Below the pieces are notes generated by a model, which was not told the DNA's origin, ran no database searches, and saw only the letters and a program-made list of their open reading frames with translations. A stretch of DNA of 64,000 nt. It comes from Leptodontidium sp. MPI-SDFR-AT-0119. Lineage: Eukaryota > Ascomycota > Leotiomycetes > Helotiales > Leptodontidiaceae. The position numbers were made by a program, and so were the translations under genes. The DNA is taken from positions 558,001-622,000 of the forward strand of contig JAHLEZ010000007.1 in NCBI GenBank assembly GCA_020726505.1, given 5' to 3'. Below, piece by piece: positions 45,298 through 55,268 of this stretch. Positions within the stretch are counted from its first letter, which is position 1; each line of letters begins with the position of its first letter.

Positions 45298-45586
45298 TTA
45301 CATTCCACCACCCCTTTTAATCATGATCCAAAGAATAAGAGCAAGGACAACGGGGATAGCAAGCAGTCCTAGGATAATAATTGTTGTTCCAATCTTTTCA
45401 CTTCCATCATTGCCTTCTTTATCTCTCCTTCCGATGCCTACTAATTATTCCACCGCCTCGGGTAGAAGTCGATTTGGTGGTACTGGTTTGGAGGGTGTTG
45501 GTCCCTGGAGGCGAAACACTTTTGGCTGTTAAGCACAAAGTAGCGACAATGAAGAGAGTGAAAATGAAAAGTACTGTGACCTTCAT
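45298..45586 (-). pseudogene. Small signal-peptide/TM protein with a broken frame or a 43-nt intron
   Basis: The frame from 45586 codes a signal peptide (MKVTVLFIFTLFIVATLCLT) and a Ser/Thr/Pro part, stopping at 45419. The adjacent frame codes GRRDKEGNDGSEKIG, a membrane segment (TTIIILGLLAIPVVLALILW) and a basic tail (IMIKRGGGM), stopping at 45298. A 43-nt intron (gtacca..aattag) would join them as one 70-residue protein, but it lacks a good branch site. The product would match the array layout: leader, RRD-type dibasic site, one membrane segment, Lys/Arg tail. Confidence 0.45.
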
Positions 45587-46577
45587 GTTGATTTCAGTTG
45601 ATGGTAGTGAAGCAGTGCTCGAGCCGATGCTGAGTAGCTGATTCTGGGTAGTAATTGGTTTTTGGAAAGTGAATTGGTTTGAAACTTCGTGGGTTCGACG
45701 AGAAGATTTATAGACATGGGCATCGCAGCCGACGGAGTGTCGTGATCAACTGTTCTTCTCTCAGCACGGTGAATGGTAGCTCCGTGACATCCGAGATGAT
45801 TTCTCGCGCTTCGTTTTTCTTTTTTCTTTTTTTCTCGGAGTTACTGGCAATTTTTGGCTCCTGATGATTGAATTATCGGTGCTTTGAATCATTTTATACC
45901 TTTGAAGATGATCGAACACCCAACAAAGCGTTTTCGTCTGTACTGACGATCCCCTGTTGCATTTGGCCCCACATTTGATATCGGGTAGCGAAGTCAACAA
46001 ATGGAAGTCGCCTCAAATCTGAGAACATATAACCAGACTATGAGTGAAAGTAGTGATTGGTTCAACCGTATCGCAATCAAAGTCTCGTTCTAGAGGACGT
46101 AGTTTTCATTCGCTTGAAAAGCTACACATAGGGTGACACTTGCGTCGTCTTTTTTCCCGCCTCCATCTCCTACCCAGCCATCGCTTATGATCGACCATTC
46201 TTCAACAATCATCATCATCTAGTCCCACATCTGAGTAATCATGCGGCAAGCAAGAGCGGAGAATACAGAAGAGAAAATGGGAGAATCGAACTTCCCTGGT
46301 CTAAGGAACAGTTTTCTGATCATGACTTCAGAATCAAAAGCTAAAGAGCTTGTATCTTTATACCTTCTATCAAGTAATATATTCACTGATACAAAAGTTG
46401 TTGCCCAGAGCAGGTAGCAATTTCAGTCAAATCATTACTATAGATTGCGATGAAGCAGTTCACAGATACCAGCACGTCAAAAGGTTTGGAAGCAATGACT
46501 TGCTATTCTTACATGTTGGAACCATGCATCCACCTTCGAAGCCCGTGATTGAGATGATAAGATGACCTCCTGTGTCT
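45587..46577. other. Intergenic region
   Basis: No gene recognised; short frames are shadows of AT-rich DNA. Confidence 0.45.
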
Positions 46578-46862
46578 TCACTTCTTCTTCATCATGAAAT
46601 ATACTATGATGATGAGCCCAATAACCCCGGCCCCACCTATGGTTATGGCAAGGACGGCACAGTTGTCCAAGCTTCCGTTCGGCTCGTGCTGTCTGCTGTG
46701 TACCCTGAAGTTGAATTCTGTATGATCGGATTGCAAGAAGTCTGGATCTTTGACGATCTGCTGTGGAAGTGTGCTGGCATGGAGAGGTCTGGCTGTTCGG
46801 AGTGCGAGGCCAATAGCAACGACGGCTAGGATGGAAAGGATGAGAAGAGTTGCAGTCTTCAT
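46578..46862 (-). CDS. Small single-pass membrane protein with signal peptide (94 aa)
   Basis: A single-exon frame. The signal peptide is MKTATLLILSILAVVAIGLA. A 45-residue polar ectodomain with HSRQHEPNGS is followed by one membrane segment (AVLAITIGGAGVIGLIIIVY) and a tail FMMKKK. No cysteine framework and no known domain. The plan is the same as the frame-broken gene at 45298: leader, polar part, G-rich membrane segment, Lys tail. This supports a local family of type-I-like membrane peptides. Confidence 0.6.
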   Translation of the reverse strand: MKTATLLILSILAVVAIGLALRTARPLHASTLPQQIVKDPDFLQSDHTEFNFRVHSRQHEPNGSLDNCAVLAITIGGAGVIGLIIIVYFMMKKK

Positions 46863-47862
46863 GTTTGATATGAACGAGTTTGACTCGGATATCTTGTATT
46901 TTCTTGCTGACTTAAAGAAGTGAAATGGATGGGATGTTGAAAGATGGAAAATTAAAGAAGACAGCGACCATCTTTATAGTCGAGTGTCATAGATTGGAAG
47001 ATACAGAAAGACAGGTTTAGTATCATTCACGGTCTATGTTGCAATTTAAATCCAGTGATAGTATACTTGGCTTTGTCTGTCATGGGATGAGTGCTCAGTG
47101 CTTTTTGGGACTTCAAAAGACACTCGTTCCCCCATGTGCTCGCTCGCCTGGGAACATTCTATTCGTGTAAATCCACCGTTTTCAGGTGACTGAGTGTCAG
47201 TACTAAGGAGAGGCAACTACTCAAGAGCAACTAGCAACGATGTAGCTGTGGAGAGACTAGGAAACCGGGGTGTAGAAGAGGCAAGTACTGAATTTAACTT
47301 GCTACTATTTATATCTCAGAATTCGAATTCGAGGTTGAATCTGGCCAAGACGAAGAACCGGAAAAGTTACTCTTAGCGGAGAATATGGTTCACAAAATAC
47401 TCAAAATAAACACCACCTCTGAATTTCCATGCAATATGTGCGATCTGTACATTTTGAAGTAAAGTGTTTGTGTGATTGCGATACCCGAACCTGCAGCCAC
47501 CCCCCCCCCCCCCCCAAAAAAATACATGATGATTCTAAGCCCTCGATCTCACAAATGATGCGACCAATCCAGCCAGCTGCACCCAAAGGGTTTCATTGTA
47601 AACGGTTAATTCGCCACCAATCTATGCTTCGAGCCGTGTGTTCCATCAAGTTAGCTGCTTTCCGGGCAGCCTGTCAGATGTTCGTCAATTCAATATCACC
47701 ACCGAACTGCCAGGCTTGTCTGTGCTGCATGATTGAATCCACCGACCTCCCAAAGCCTGGTAGAATATCGAAATACCAAGCAAGCAGCGCAAGAAACCCC
47801 AGAAATGCATACACGCCCAAGCTCCATCCTAGGATGGTATGTTGATTGCTCGCTTGCTTCTT
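46863..47862. other. Intergenic region with a poly-C run
   Basis: A run of 16 C followed by about seven A lies at 47500-47522. No supported gene. Confidence 0.5.
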
Positions 47863-48105
47863 TTAGTTCATGACTAGTTGGTCTGCCTTTGATGGACCAC
47901 CTCCTTTCGACTGGCCTTTTCCATTCGAACCCTTAGCTCTGCGGCTATGTGATCCACGGGGAATTTGGTTCGAATAATCATGTTCGGGGAGAGTGGAAGC
48001 TCCTGCTGCTGAGACGACGGCTTTGTCTTCGACACCAGTGCATAGCGATACAGCAACAGAAAGCACAAAGAAGGATGTGTAAACGTAAAGAAGAAGTTTG
48101 TTCAT
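47863..48105 (-). CDS. Small secreted basic protein (80 aa)
   Basis: A signal peptide (MNKLLLYVYTSFFVLSVAVS) is followed by a 60-residue polar, Gly/Ser/Lys-rich part with RGSHSRRAKGSNGKGQSKGG and no second hydrophobic stretch, so the product would be secreted. It fits an effector-like small secreted protein, but there are few cysteines. Orientation and leader resemble the neighbouring small genes; it lacks the membrane segment. Confidence 0.5.
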   Translation of the reverse strand: MNKLLLYVYTSFFVLSVAVSLCTGVEDKAVVSAAGASTLPEHDYSNQIPRGSHSRRAKGSNGKGQSKGGGPSKADQLVMN

Positions 48106-48974
48106 ATTGAAGTTGCACGCAATCGAGGATGTTCGAGCCTATGTCTTGTTTCGTATTGTCAAATCGGCAAAATTTCTGGTCGTGAGTTCTGGAAAAGAAA
48201 ACACATCACCAGCAAATTTATTCCAAGACACTGTATTTATACAGGCGGGTGGTTGATGTAGTGTGATTCACAGAAACTTAACTTAAGGTTATCAACTCCC
48301 TTTCTCGCCAGCGGGCTACCGATTCACAAACGAACCTGATATGCGAAATCTACAAGTCGTCACTAATTTTTGTAAACTTTTACAATCAGTCACATCTGGA
48401 GGGCTGGCCAGACAGGAACTCATACGAATCTAGACCTCGAGTAGAAAACCACTCTTAGTGTCTTGCCTCTCACATTTTAGAGACTTTCAAATATTTTCTC
48501 ACCGCACTGACTTATGGTTCTGAGGAGTTCCCAGAAAGTCTGGAAAATTAATTATTTTTTGCAAAGACGCTGAAGGTGATGAGCGCCTCATCACGAGGCA
48601 CCATGTCTCACTGTATTTTCCAACTGCCGATACTACTTGCCTTGCCCAAGTAGTTGGACTACGTGAGTTCAGCTCTTGCAACAAATGAAAGTGCAGACCC
48701 CTAAGTATATCGAACAGTTTAGTAGTCCAAGATTCGTTCAGAGATCTTACATCCAGGTCCTGAATTCTCGGCTCCACCTCCACTTCGGGCTACCCCACCC
48801 CCGCCTTCGCTCCCCCTCGAACCGGGCCTTCCGGTTCTTGACATCCCCCGCAGGGACAAGAATATATTCAGATCGATGCCTCTGAAAATGGGAATAACTT
48901 AAGTCTTAGATTTAGCTCACTACATTTTGACAATTTCGCTCATCATTGCCCGTGTCAATATTCAGCCTTCCAGC
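48106..48974. other. Divergent spacer upstream of the P450
   Basis: Promoters of the 48105 (minus) and 48975 (plus) genes. A 94-codon minus frame at 48499-48783 is unsupported. Confidence 0.45.
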
Positions 48975-50589
48975 ATGTTGTCCTCAGCCCTTCTCACACT
49001 ACTCATACCAGCTGTCGTTTGTCTTTGGTTTATCAAGGTAATAGCTTTCTCTCCCTGTACAAAAGTACGTGCACTTACATTGACCAGTTTATACATCATT
49101 CTCTCACCGACCCGCTTCGCAGAATTCCTGGCCCTCGACTCAACCGTTACACAAATCTAGCTCTCAAGATACAGACTATGCGCGGAAGAAGGGTTCATTA
49201 CATCCATGATCTCCACTCTAAATACGGCTCAGCCGTTCGCATAAGCCCTACCGAAATTGCCATATCTGACTTGGCTTCCACGCGTGAAATACATCGTATC
49301 GGTTCGGGTTATCTCAAATCTGAATGGTATGCCAAATTCACGGAGGAGAGTGAAGATTCCCTTGGCATATTTTCGATGATCAACCCTAAACAACATGCAG
49401 TCCGAAGGCGATTGTTCTCGGCTGCTTTTTCATCAACGGCATTGCTTCAGTGGGAGGAAGTACTCCAGTCTCGAACGACGATCGTGATACAGAAGATCAA
49501 AGAGCAGGCCTTGAGTAGAAGCGGTGCAGATATATTCTCATGGTTTACGTTCATGGCAACGGATGTCATTGCTGAGCTAGGTTTTGGAGAAAGTTTCTAC
49601 AGCCTGGAACACGGACAAGTAGTCCACCCAGTGCCTTCAGCTTAAACATACAAGATGCTGACAAGCACATAGAAATCCAGTTTTTCCGAAGATCTTGAAA
49701 AGGTGATGATGTTTTCTGGTCTTCGTGCAGAACTTGGCTTTGTGGCAAAAGTGCTCTCCTGTCTTCCGATACCAGCAATTCAGGTCTGGCTTGGATCTAC
49801 AAAACGCATCGAGTCTTATGGAGTGGCTGCAATTGCAAGGAATAAAGCACTTACCGACCGTGGAGAGACCAAAGACACTTTGTTTACCAAGATGCTGAGA
49901 GAGGGAGATGAGAAAAGCGGAAGCCTTTCCGACATGGATATCTCGCGCGAAGCCAGCAACTTGATCGTTGCCGGAAGTGATACCACAGCGGTGACGCTCA
50001 CATATCTGATCTGGGCCGTCTTGAAGAATCCTGAGATCAAAAGAAAACTGGTGGCTGAAGTTCGGAGTGTTGAGGATAATCCGACTAGCAAAGTCACGAA
50101 TGCTCTACCTTACATGAGTGCAGTGATCAAGGAGACTCTAAGGCTGTATGGAGCTGCTCCGGGTAGCTTACCTCGGACTGTCCCGGCTGGAGGACGAACA
50201 CTTGGGTCTCATTTCATTCCTGAAGGTACCACCGTGAGCACCCAAGCTTATACTCTACATCGAGATCCAAGGATATTCCCCGACCCGTTGGAATTCAAGC
50301 CCGAGAGATGGCTCCAGCCAACACAAGAGATGAAAGATGCTTGGATGCCCTTCGGAGGAGGTTCTCGAGGTACACAACCTTTCCTCGTTTCAGGATGTCG
50401 CTGACTTGACTAGTTTGCATTGGACTGCATCTCGCCCAGTCAGAATTGAGTCTTGCAGCTTCAAAGTTCTTCAAGGAGTGTTCAACGGCCGTGGTCAGAA
50501 CTCGTGATGAAGACATGGAACTTGAGAATTACTTCCTTGTCGCACCGCGAGGTCATAAATGTGTAATACTACTTGAAAAGTTGCAATAA
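48975..50589 (+). CDS. Cytochrome P450 monooxygenase (488 aa)
   Basis: ER-anchored haem-thiolate oxygenase. Exons are 48975-49037, 49088-49618, 49673-50369 and 50414-50589. The N-terminal anchor is MLSSALLTLLIPAVVCLWFI, and the RIPGPRLNRY proline region follows. The I-helix reads IVAGSDTTAVTLTYL, the K-helix ExxR is KETLRL, and the PERW motif is FKPERWLQP. The haem loop FGGGSRVCIGLHLA is split by the last intron, so the unspliced frame stops before the essential Cys. All catalytic hallmarks are intact and length is normal. The family is typical of fungal secondary metabolism; the substrate is unknown. It sits among the small membrane-protein genes rather than next to other pathway genes. Confidence 0.93.
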
Positions 50590-51247
50590 TATCGATGACT
50601 GGTTTTCAAACTGGTTCGCCCATGTCTCTAGCGTATTAAAAAAAAGTATTTCTAGCAGAGGCCTTTTCTTAACTGTCTCTCATCATGTACTGCTCCGAAG
50701 AGAACGATGTCATCATGTGAGGGGACTTTCTCCTGAAACCATTGAGGGAGGGCAACTAAAGGCGTCATACCACTGAAAAAAAACGGGATCAAAGTGCAGA
50801 TGATAAAACTTGTGATGGTTTTTGGGAGCTAACTCTGTGGTTTGAGATTTGAAACACCTTGCCATGGAGCAGTACATCAATGCCGTGACAACCTCGAGAC
50901 ACCAAGTCATGGAAAGCGAAGATATATTTAAGCTTTGGCTTTGAGAACAAGAAACTAGTGTCTTCAGTTTAGTTCTCTCAATGTACCATGGCCTATTCTT
51001 GTCCATCCAAATTACTCTTGGTTTCATAGTCAAAGACGGCGGACGGAAATAACTGCAAATCAACGATTCTGGTATTACAAGCTCTAACAAATCTGCGTCT
51101 TGAAATGAGAAACCACAAGTCGCGTACAATTCACTCGCTTCTCTCGCTCCACCGAAAAATATTTTCCCATTCCATTCAAGTTCCCCGGCTTAATCCGAAT
51201 CACAGTGACTTGAATAGCCTCGCTCATCAGCCCTTTTCTCCTTTCAT
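50590..51247. other. Convergent spacer
   Basis: A 138-codon minus-strand frame (50713-51129) has no domain-like features and is judged spurious. Confidence 0.4.
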
Positions 51248-51601
51248 TCACGATATTTTTTCCCAGTATGGTTTGAGCTTCTTGATCTTGAAGTAGAGAA
51301 TAACGATACCAATCTCGGCGGCAAACAGTCCAGAGAAGACCATAATGACAACGAACAGCGGCCCGTTCTTGAAATCCCAATTCTGCTTTCCATTCCACTC
51401 TCTCTTCTCGATGTCTTTGGTTCCGCTCATGACATATCTTTTTGGGAAGCTTGGAGTACGTGCTGTCTTTGTGGTACCATCAAGGTCTCCACGCTCGGAT
51501 TGAGAAGGTACGGAGGCTACTTGAAGAGGGTGATAGACTTCGATGGAGAGGCAAGCTGCAGTCGCCACCAGGACGCAGAACAGCAGGAGTGGGATTCTCA
51601 T
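51248..51601 (-). CDS. Small single-pass membrane protein with signal peptide (117 aa)
   Basis: The signal peptide is MRIPLLLFCVLVATAACLS. The polar ectodomain of about 55 residues contains two dibasic sites (FPKRYVMSG and IEKREWNG). One membrane segment follows (LFVVIMVFSGLFAAEIGIVI) and then a basic tail (YFKIKKLKPYWEKIS). The spaced KR sites recall Kex2-processed precursors, but they lie before a membrane anchor and do not bound repeated peptides. Single exon; same plan as the other small minus-strand genes. Confidence 0.6.
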   Translation of the reverse strand: MRIPLLLFCVLVATAACLSIEVYHPLQVASVPSQSERGDLDGTTKTARTPSFPKRYVMSGTKDIEKREWNGKQNWDFKNGPLFVVIMVFSGLFAAEIGIVILYFKIKKLKPYWEKIS

Positions 51602-51865
51602 TGTTGAGCTGCGAGAGTTTGGGACTTCAAAATGATGTTAGGCTTGGCTGTTAGCTCGGGTGTTGTACAGTTGAGAAAATCCATGGACGTAGAACTGTTT
51701 GTATATGACAGCCAAGTACCAATAACAAGTCACACGAGGGAGTAATGATTCCCAGTTCTTGATTCTTCGCAGATGCATGCAGGAAAGATTCGGAATAGAG
51801 CTCGTAGATTACAGATATGATTCACGCATAGCTCAAGACTGAGATTCAGAAGTACAATGCAGGTT

Positions 51866-52489
51866 TTAATTCATGGCTATCTCACTGCTGATATCTCTCT
51901 CTAGCTGTATACTTGCGATTATTACGTTTAATTCTTCTGTGAGTCCTGTCGCGTCGTCTTTCCATAGCAGCATGCCTTTTCTTCGTATTTCCTCGTACCT
52001 GATTTCTTCCTTTCCCTCGCTCTTTTCTCGCTTTTCATTCCTCTTCCCCCTTCGCTTTTCCTTCTTATCCCACGCCCTTTCCCTCTTCTTCTCATCTTTC
52101 CTGTATTCCCTTAGGTCTTTTTTTCTGCCTTTTCTTTCTAATCCTTTCTCTATTTGATCAGGCGTCTTTCCATGATTTCCATAAAACACAAACAACAAGG
52201 CAACGAACAAAACAGCAAGTGAAATAACGATTCCAATTGCAATTCTTGATGTTTGTTGGGATGGCCCTCTGGCTTGAAGTTTTGAGGCTTGGCGACTTCG
52301 CAATGGTGTGTTGAGAAGTGGTAAGGCCGTGATTGTTGTTGACGAAGCAGTTGATCTTTCATCAGAACTGAAAGGCTTCGTGGGGCTTATGTTCCGCTCT
52401 GAAACATGGAACAGTGGCACGGAGGAAGTGCATGCAGCGAGCAAAAGCATGAGAGACATAGAGAGTACGAAGGCGATAATGGGTCTCAT
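51866..52489 (-). CDS. Signal-peptide/TM protein with long charged coiled-coil tail (207 aa)
   Basis: The start is the ATG of MRPIIAFVLSMSLMLLLAAC; an upstream in-frame Met would put a polar extension before the leader. A Ser/Thr-rich part of about 60 residues ends in a membrane segment (IAIGIVISLAVLFVALLFVF). About 110 cytosolic residues follow, extremely rich in Lys, Arg and Glu (REYRKDEKKRERAWDKKEKR), predicting a long helix or coiled coil. It is the largest member of the small-gene array and differs in its tail. Confidence 0.55.
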   Translation of the reverse strand: MRPIIAFVLSMSLMLLLAACTSSVPLFHVSERNISPTKPFSSDERSTASSTTITALPLLNTPLRSRQASKLQARGPSQQTSRIAIGIVISLAVLFVALLFVFYGNHGKTPDQIEKGLERKGRKKDLREYRKDEKKRERAWDKKEKRRGKRNEKREKSEGKEEIRYEEIRRKGMLLWKDDATGLTEELNVIIASIQLERDISSEIAMN

Positions 52490-53223
52490 TTTGCGAATTG
52501 TATGCGGATTTTCTGTGACTGCACGTAAATGCCCAATGGGGACGAATTTGAACGCCAAAATCTGCGCTTGGGTTTGTAATAGAAATATGATTACTGACCT
52601 ACCATTAATTAGGTACCAGGCTTCTTCGAATGGAAGAACAATTTATATAAGTTGTGTGCTCTTCCCTGTTGGAGTCAGCTAGTCAAATGCAGTGGTTATT
52701 CACCTATAAAACTCTCGGCCAGGGAACCTCTTCAGGAGAACACGATTAGTCAACAGGGGATTTGCGGAAGTCAGAAGAGGCTGCTTTTCGACGTTATTTA
52801 TAAGAACCTTTTTACCTCCTTTTAACCTCGCTTAACTTCCTTCTCCTGCTACCATTACCCCGAGAATGTAACTCGCCCTCTCTCCTGCCGCTGCGCGACG
52901 CGCGGTTTACCTTACCTCTGTCTTTAGTCTTAGCCTTATATCCTGGGCCTCGCCCGCTCTTCTCTACCTTACTTACTAAACCTGCTGTCACGGTAGCGAA
53001 GCCTGGTAAGGCACAATAGGACTCGCATTTCGTTTAGTCGGCAACCCTAATGGTTCTCTGAATCTTAGGTGATTACTCAATGTTATGTTGGGGGACAGGC
53101 GATATAATGGGATACATGCGTATGAAGCACTGGTCTGTGATGTTGTGAGTATTGTTGGGATATTGAAAGCGAACAATCGATGTTTAGTCTACGCTGGTAA
53201 TTGAATGAAATTAAAAGTATGTA
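52490..53223. other. Intergenic region with a strand-skewed segment
   Basis: About 52795-52985 is strongly pyrimidine-rich on the plus strand and GC-rich in the middle (ctgccgctgcgcgacgcgcg). On the minus strand it is open for about 60 codons rich in Lys, Arg and Gly. It looks unlike the DNA on either side and may be a transposon fragment. No other feature. Confidence 0.4.
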
Positions 53224-54253
53224 TTAATGATGTATGCCAACCGAAAGGCCAAATCCGATGCCAAAGAACTGTTTCGAGATACGTTTCTGTCGATCTGATA
53301 GCTTTGAGAGCACCATCTCCGCAAATTCCTCATCCCAGCTCTGTTGGAGGATGGCCTGCTCAAATCCAGGAGGATATACTCCCGCTAGGCCCCAGTCAAT
53401 AATCCATACTTTCCCTTGAGCGTCGAGGATGAGATTTCGTGGCGCAATATCTTGATGTGTGAGCACAAGCCTTCGAAATCTAAACCTTGGGGACCACCGC
53501 GGTAGCTGCTTAAATTTAACGCAGACGTCGATCTTATGGTTGCACCAGTCTTCTAGGTCCTGCAACGTCGCGAATGGGCCGGCCCCATAGTCTGTGAACC
53601 AAGGACCTTCAAATTTCTGACCTCCCGTCCATCCAATAGGCCCTGGAGGTAGTTTGAGGGTTGTCGATTGCATTATATCGATACTGGCGGCAACTTGACG
53701 AGCCACCGACTCTCGCTGGCTTACATCTAGAGAGCCCCAACACTCCTTAACCGTCGGTCCCGGTACGTAGTCCATAACGATAAAGTGGCCTTCCACGAGC
53801 GTCTCCTCGTCAATGTCAGGGACATCGGCTTTGAAGGTGCGGTGGACTTTGGGGACTGGCAAATGCAAAGATTCTGCTGCGAAGACCATATTTTGAGATT
53901 CGGTCGGAGGAACGCCTAGTCCACCCTTAATGGCAAGTGATTTGGAGAGCCGTGCGATGATGACGCCGCCATATAGGTGAAGTTTTGGTGCGGTGGAGAA
54001 CAAATCTGCAAGTTCCTGGTCGGACATCGAGGATAGGTCCAGGTTATCTAGCGGAAACGAAAGCCGATCGTCTCTTGCTTTGGGCTACCAAATTTCGTTA
54101 ATATACCAAGAAATTCCAGGTACTATATGCAATCATACTTACATCTCTGTATGGCTGTCCAAATCCATTCTGAACGAGTTCACGGTTGTCCTCGAGATAT
54201 GCCCCCGGTTTAGGTTTTTTGGTACTCGAATTCTTAGATAATAACGAACCCAT
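53224..54253 (-). CDS. Aminoglycoside-phosphotransferase-family (APH/protein-kinase-like) protein (323 aa)
   Basis: A member of the APH fold, common in ascomycetes and mostly of unknown substrate. Exons are 54253-54143 and 54084-53224. The catalytic loop is LTHQDIAPRNLILD, with the H-x-D-x-x-x-x-N pattern. The metal-binding site is IIDWGLAGVYPPG, where DWG stands for DFG. N-lobe features include YGGVIIARLSKSLAIKGG, with a likely ATP-binding Lys, and VPKVHRTF. FIVMDYVPGPTVKECWG is the hinge. The first exon adds a polar N-terminus of 37 residues (MGSLLSKNSS), where Gly2 could be N-myristoylated. All catalytic residues are present. Linkage to the acid-metabolism genes on the right is not evident. 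Confidence 0.85.
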
Positions 54254-54578
54254 ATGAAGACGTGGGCAGAGACAGGGCGATAATCTCGGTCAAGATGCGT
54301 TTGGTAGGTGATAAGGTGGCAGTGCGTAGGAGTTGAGGAGTTAATTGGTAGCTTTGAGATAGATTGCAGTGAGGACCGAAGTGCGTACGTTTCATGGCAG
54401 CCTTAGGCTAAAGTTACGATCACGTGCTCAAACAGTGCATGATCCAAGCGTTTCTGAGCCCCTTCTCTTTATTTAGAATCAGACAGAGCATACAATACAA
54501 TACAATTCACTCACACAAGCTACTCTTACGCTAAATTGTTCAATAGAAACAATAGGGTACATCACAGAATCAGCCACA
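54254..54578. other. Short spacer
   Basis: 3' side of the next minus-strand gene and 5' side of the APH-like gene; contains atacaatacaatacaatt repeats near 54491. Nothing else seen. Confidence 0.5.
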
Positions 54579-55268
54579 TTACCGACGACCGCCCTTGCTC
54601 TTCTTAGCCCCGCTCGCACCGCTCGCACCGCTCGCACCGCTGGTCCCAGCCCAACCCCTCCTCGTGTCCCTCATATAAAATCCTCGAGTCACTGGATGCG
54701 CCTTGGTTGCTCGCCCTTGGATCCACTCCTGGCCTACCGCCTTCTCTAGATCGTGCCCAGGCGGAATGAGAGCCAGCTGGAGAAACAGGTGATACTGGTC
54801 GAGAATCCACCCAGTGCAGCCCCTGCCTTCCGTGGTGAAGTCATACTGATGGTTGCCAGCGTTAATAATCGCATCGATGAAGTGGGCGACCGGGTGTCCT
54901 GGATTGGCAGGGACGGTCACGAGACCGACCAGGTTGCGAGTTACAGCGTGTTTCCGATGAATAATGTCCATCCGCCCTCGGTAGCCGTGCCCAGGTGATT
55001 TCGCTCCAAGCAGCTCACTAGGGTCCATATTGATGCGGACAGACTCATTAGCGGCTGTCTGGAGGTATATACCCCAGTGATTTCCGCCGTTCTGGAGGAT
55101 GGTCTGAGCGACAAAGTGAACATGGCTGACGATGCGGCGTGGATCGCGAATCAGCCGTTGGTGGTCAGGTTGGTAACGAACGGGATTGTAATCCTGTAAT
55201 GCGTGGGCGGCTTGGCTAACAACTCCACTTCCGCCGCTCACTTTCGGGGTACTCATTCCACAACCCAT
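54579..55268 (-). CDS. Uncharacterised fungal protein with NHWGIYL motif and GAS repeat tail (229 aa)
   Basis: A single-exon frame. A disordered start (MGCGMSTPKVSGGSGVVSQ), in which the MGC could be lipid-modified, precedes a compact core of about 150 residues. The core includes VHFVAQTILQNGGNHWGIYL, SVRINMDPSEL and CTGWILDQYHLF. The N-x-W core with a following beta-strand and 'INMDPSE' resembles an uncharacterised ascomycete family (possibly the DUF7770 type), but I am not certain. The tail contains GASGASGASGAKKSKGGRR coded by a 9-nt repeat. No catalytic motif and no signal peptide. Confidence 0.65.
   Translation of the reverse strand: MGCGMSTPKVSGGSGVVSQAAHALQDYNPVRYQPDHQRLIRDPRRIVSHVHFVAQTILQNGGNHWGIYLQTAANESVRINMDPSELLGAKSPGHGYRGRMDIIHRKHAVTRNLVGLVTVPANPGHPVAHFIDAIINAGNHQYDFTTEGRGCTGWILDQYHLFLQLALIPPGHDLEKAVGQEWIQGRATKAHPVTRGFYMRDTRRGWAGTSGASGASGASGAKKSKGGRR

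Noticed and set aside
47500..47522. Poly-C/poly-A run as a functional element
   Set aside because: Simple homopolymers are expected in fungal spacers and may be assembly artefacts.
50713..51129. 138-codon minus-strand frame
   Set aside because: No leader, domain or family resemblance; random-looking composition next to the P450 3' end.
51248..51601. Pheromone-like or Kex2-repeat peptide precursor
   Set aside because: Two KR sites exist but there is no repeated peptide between them and a membrane segment follows.
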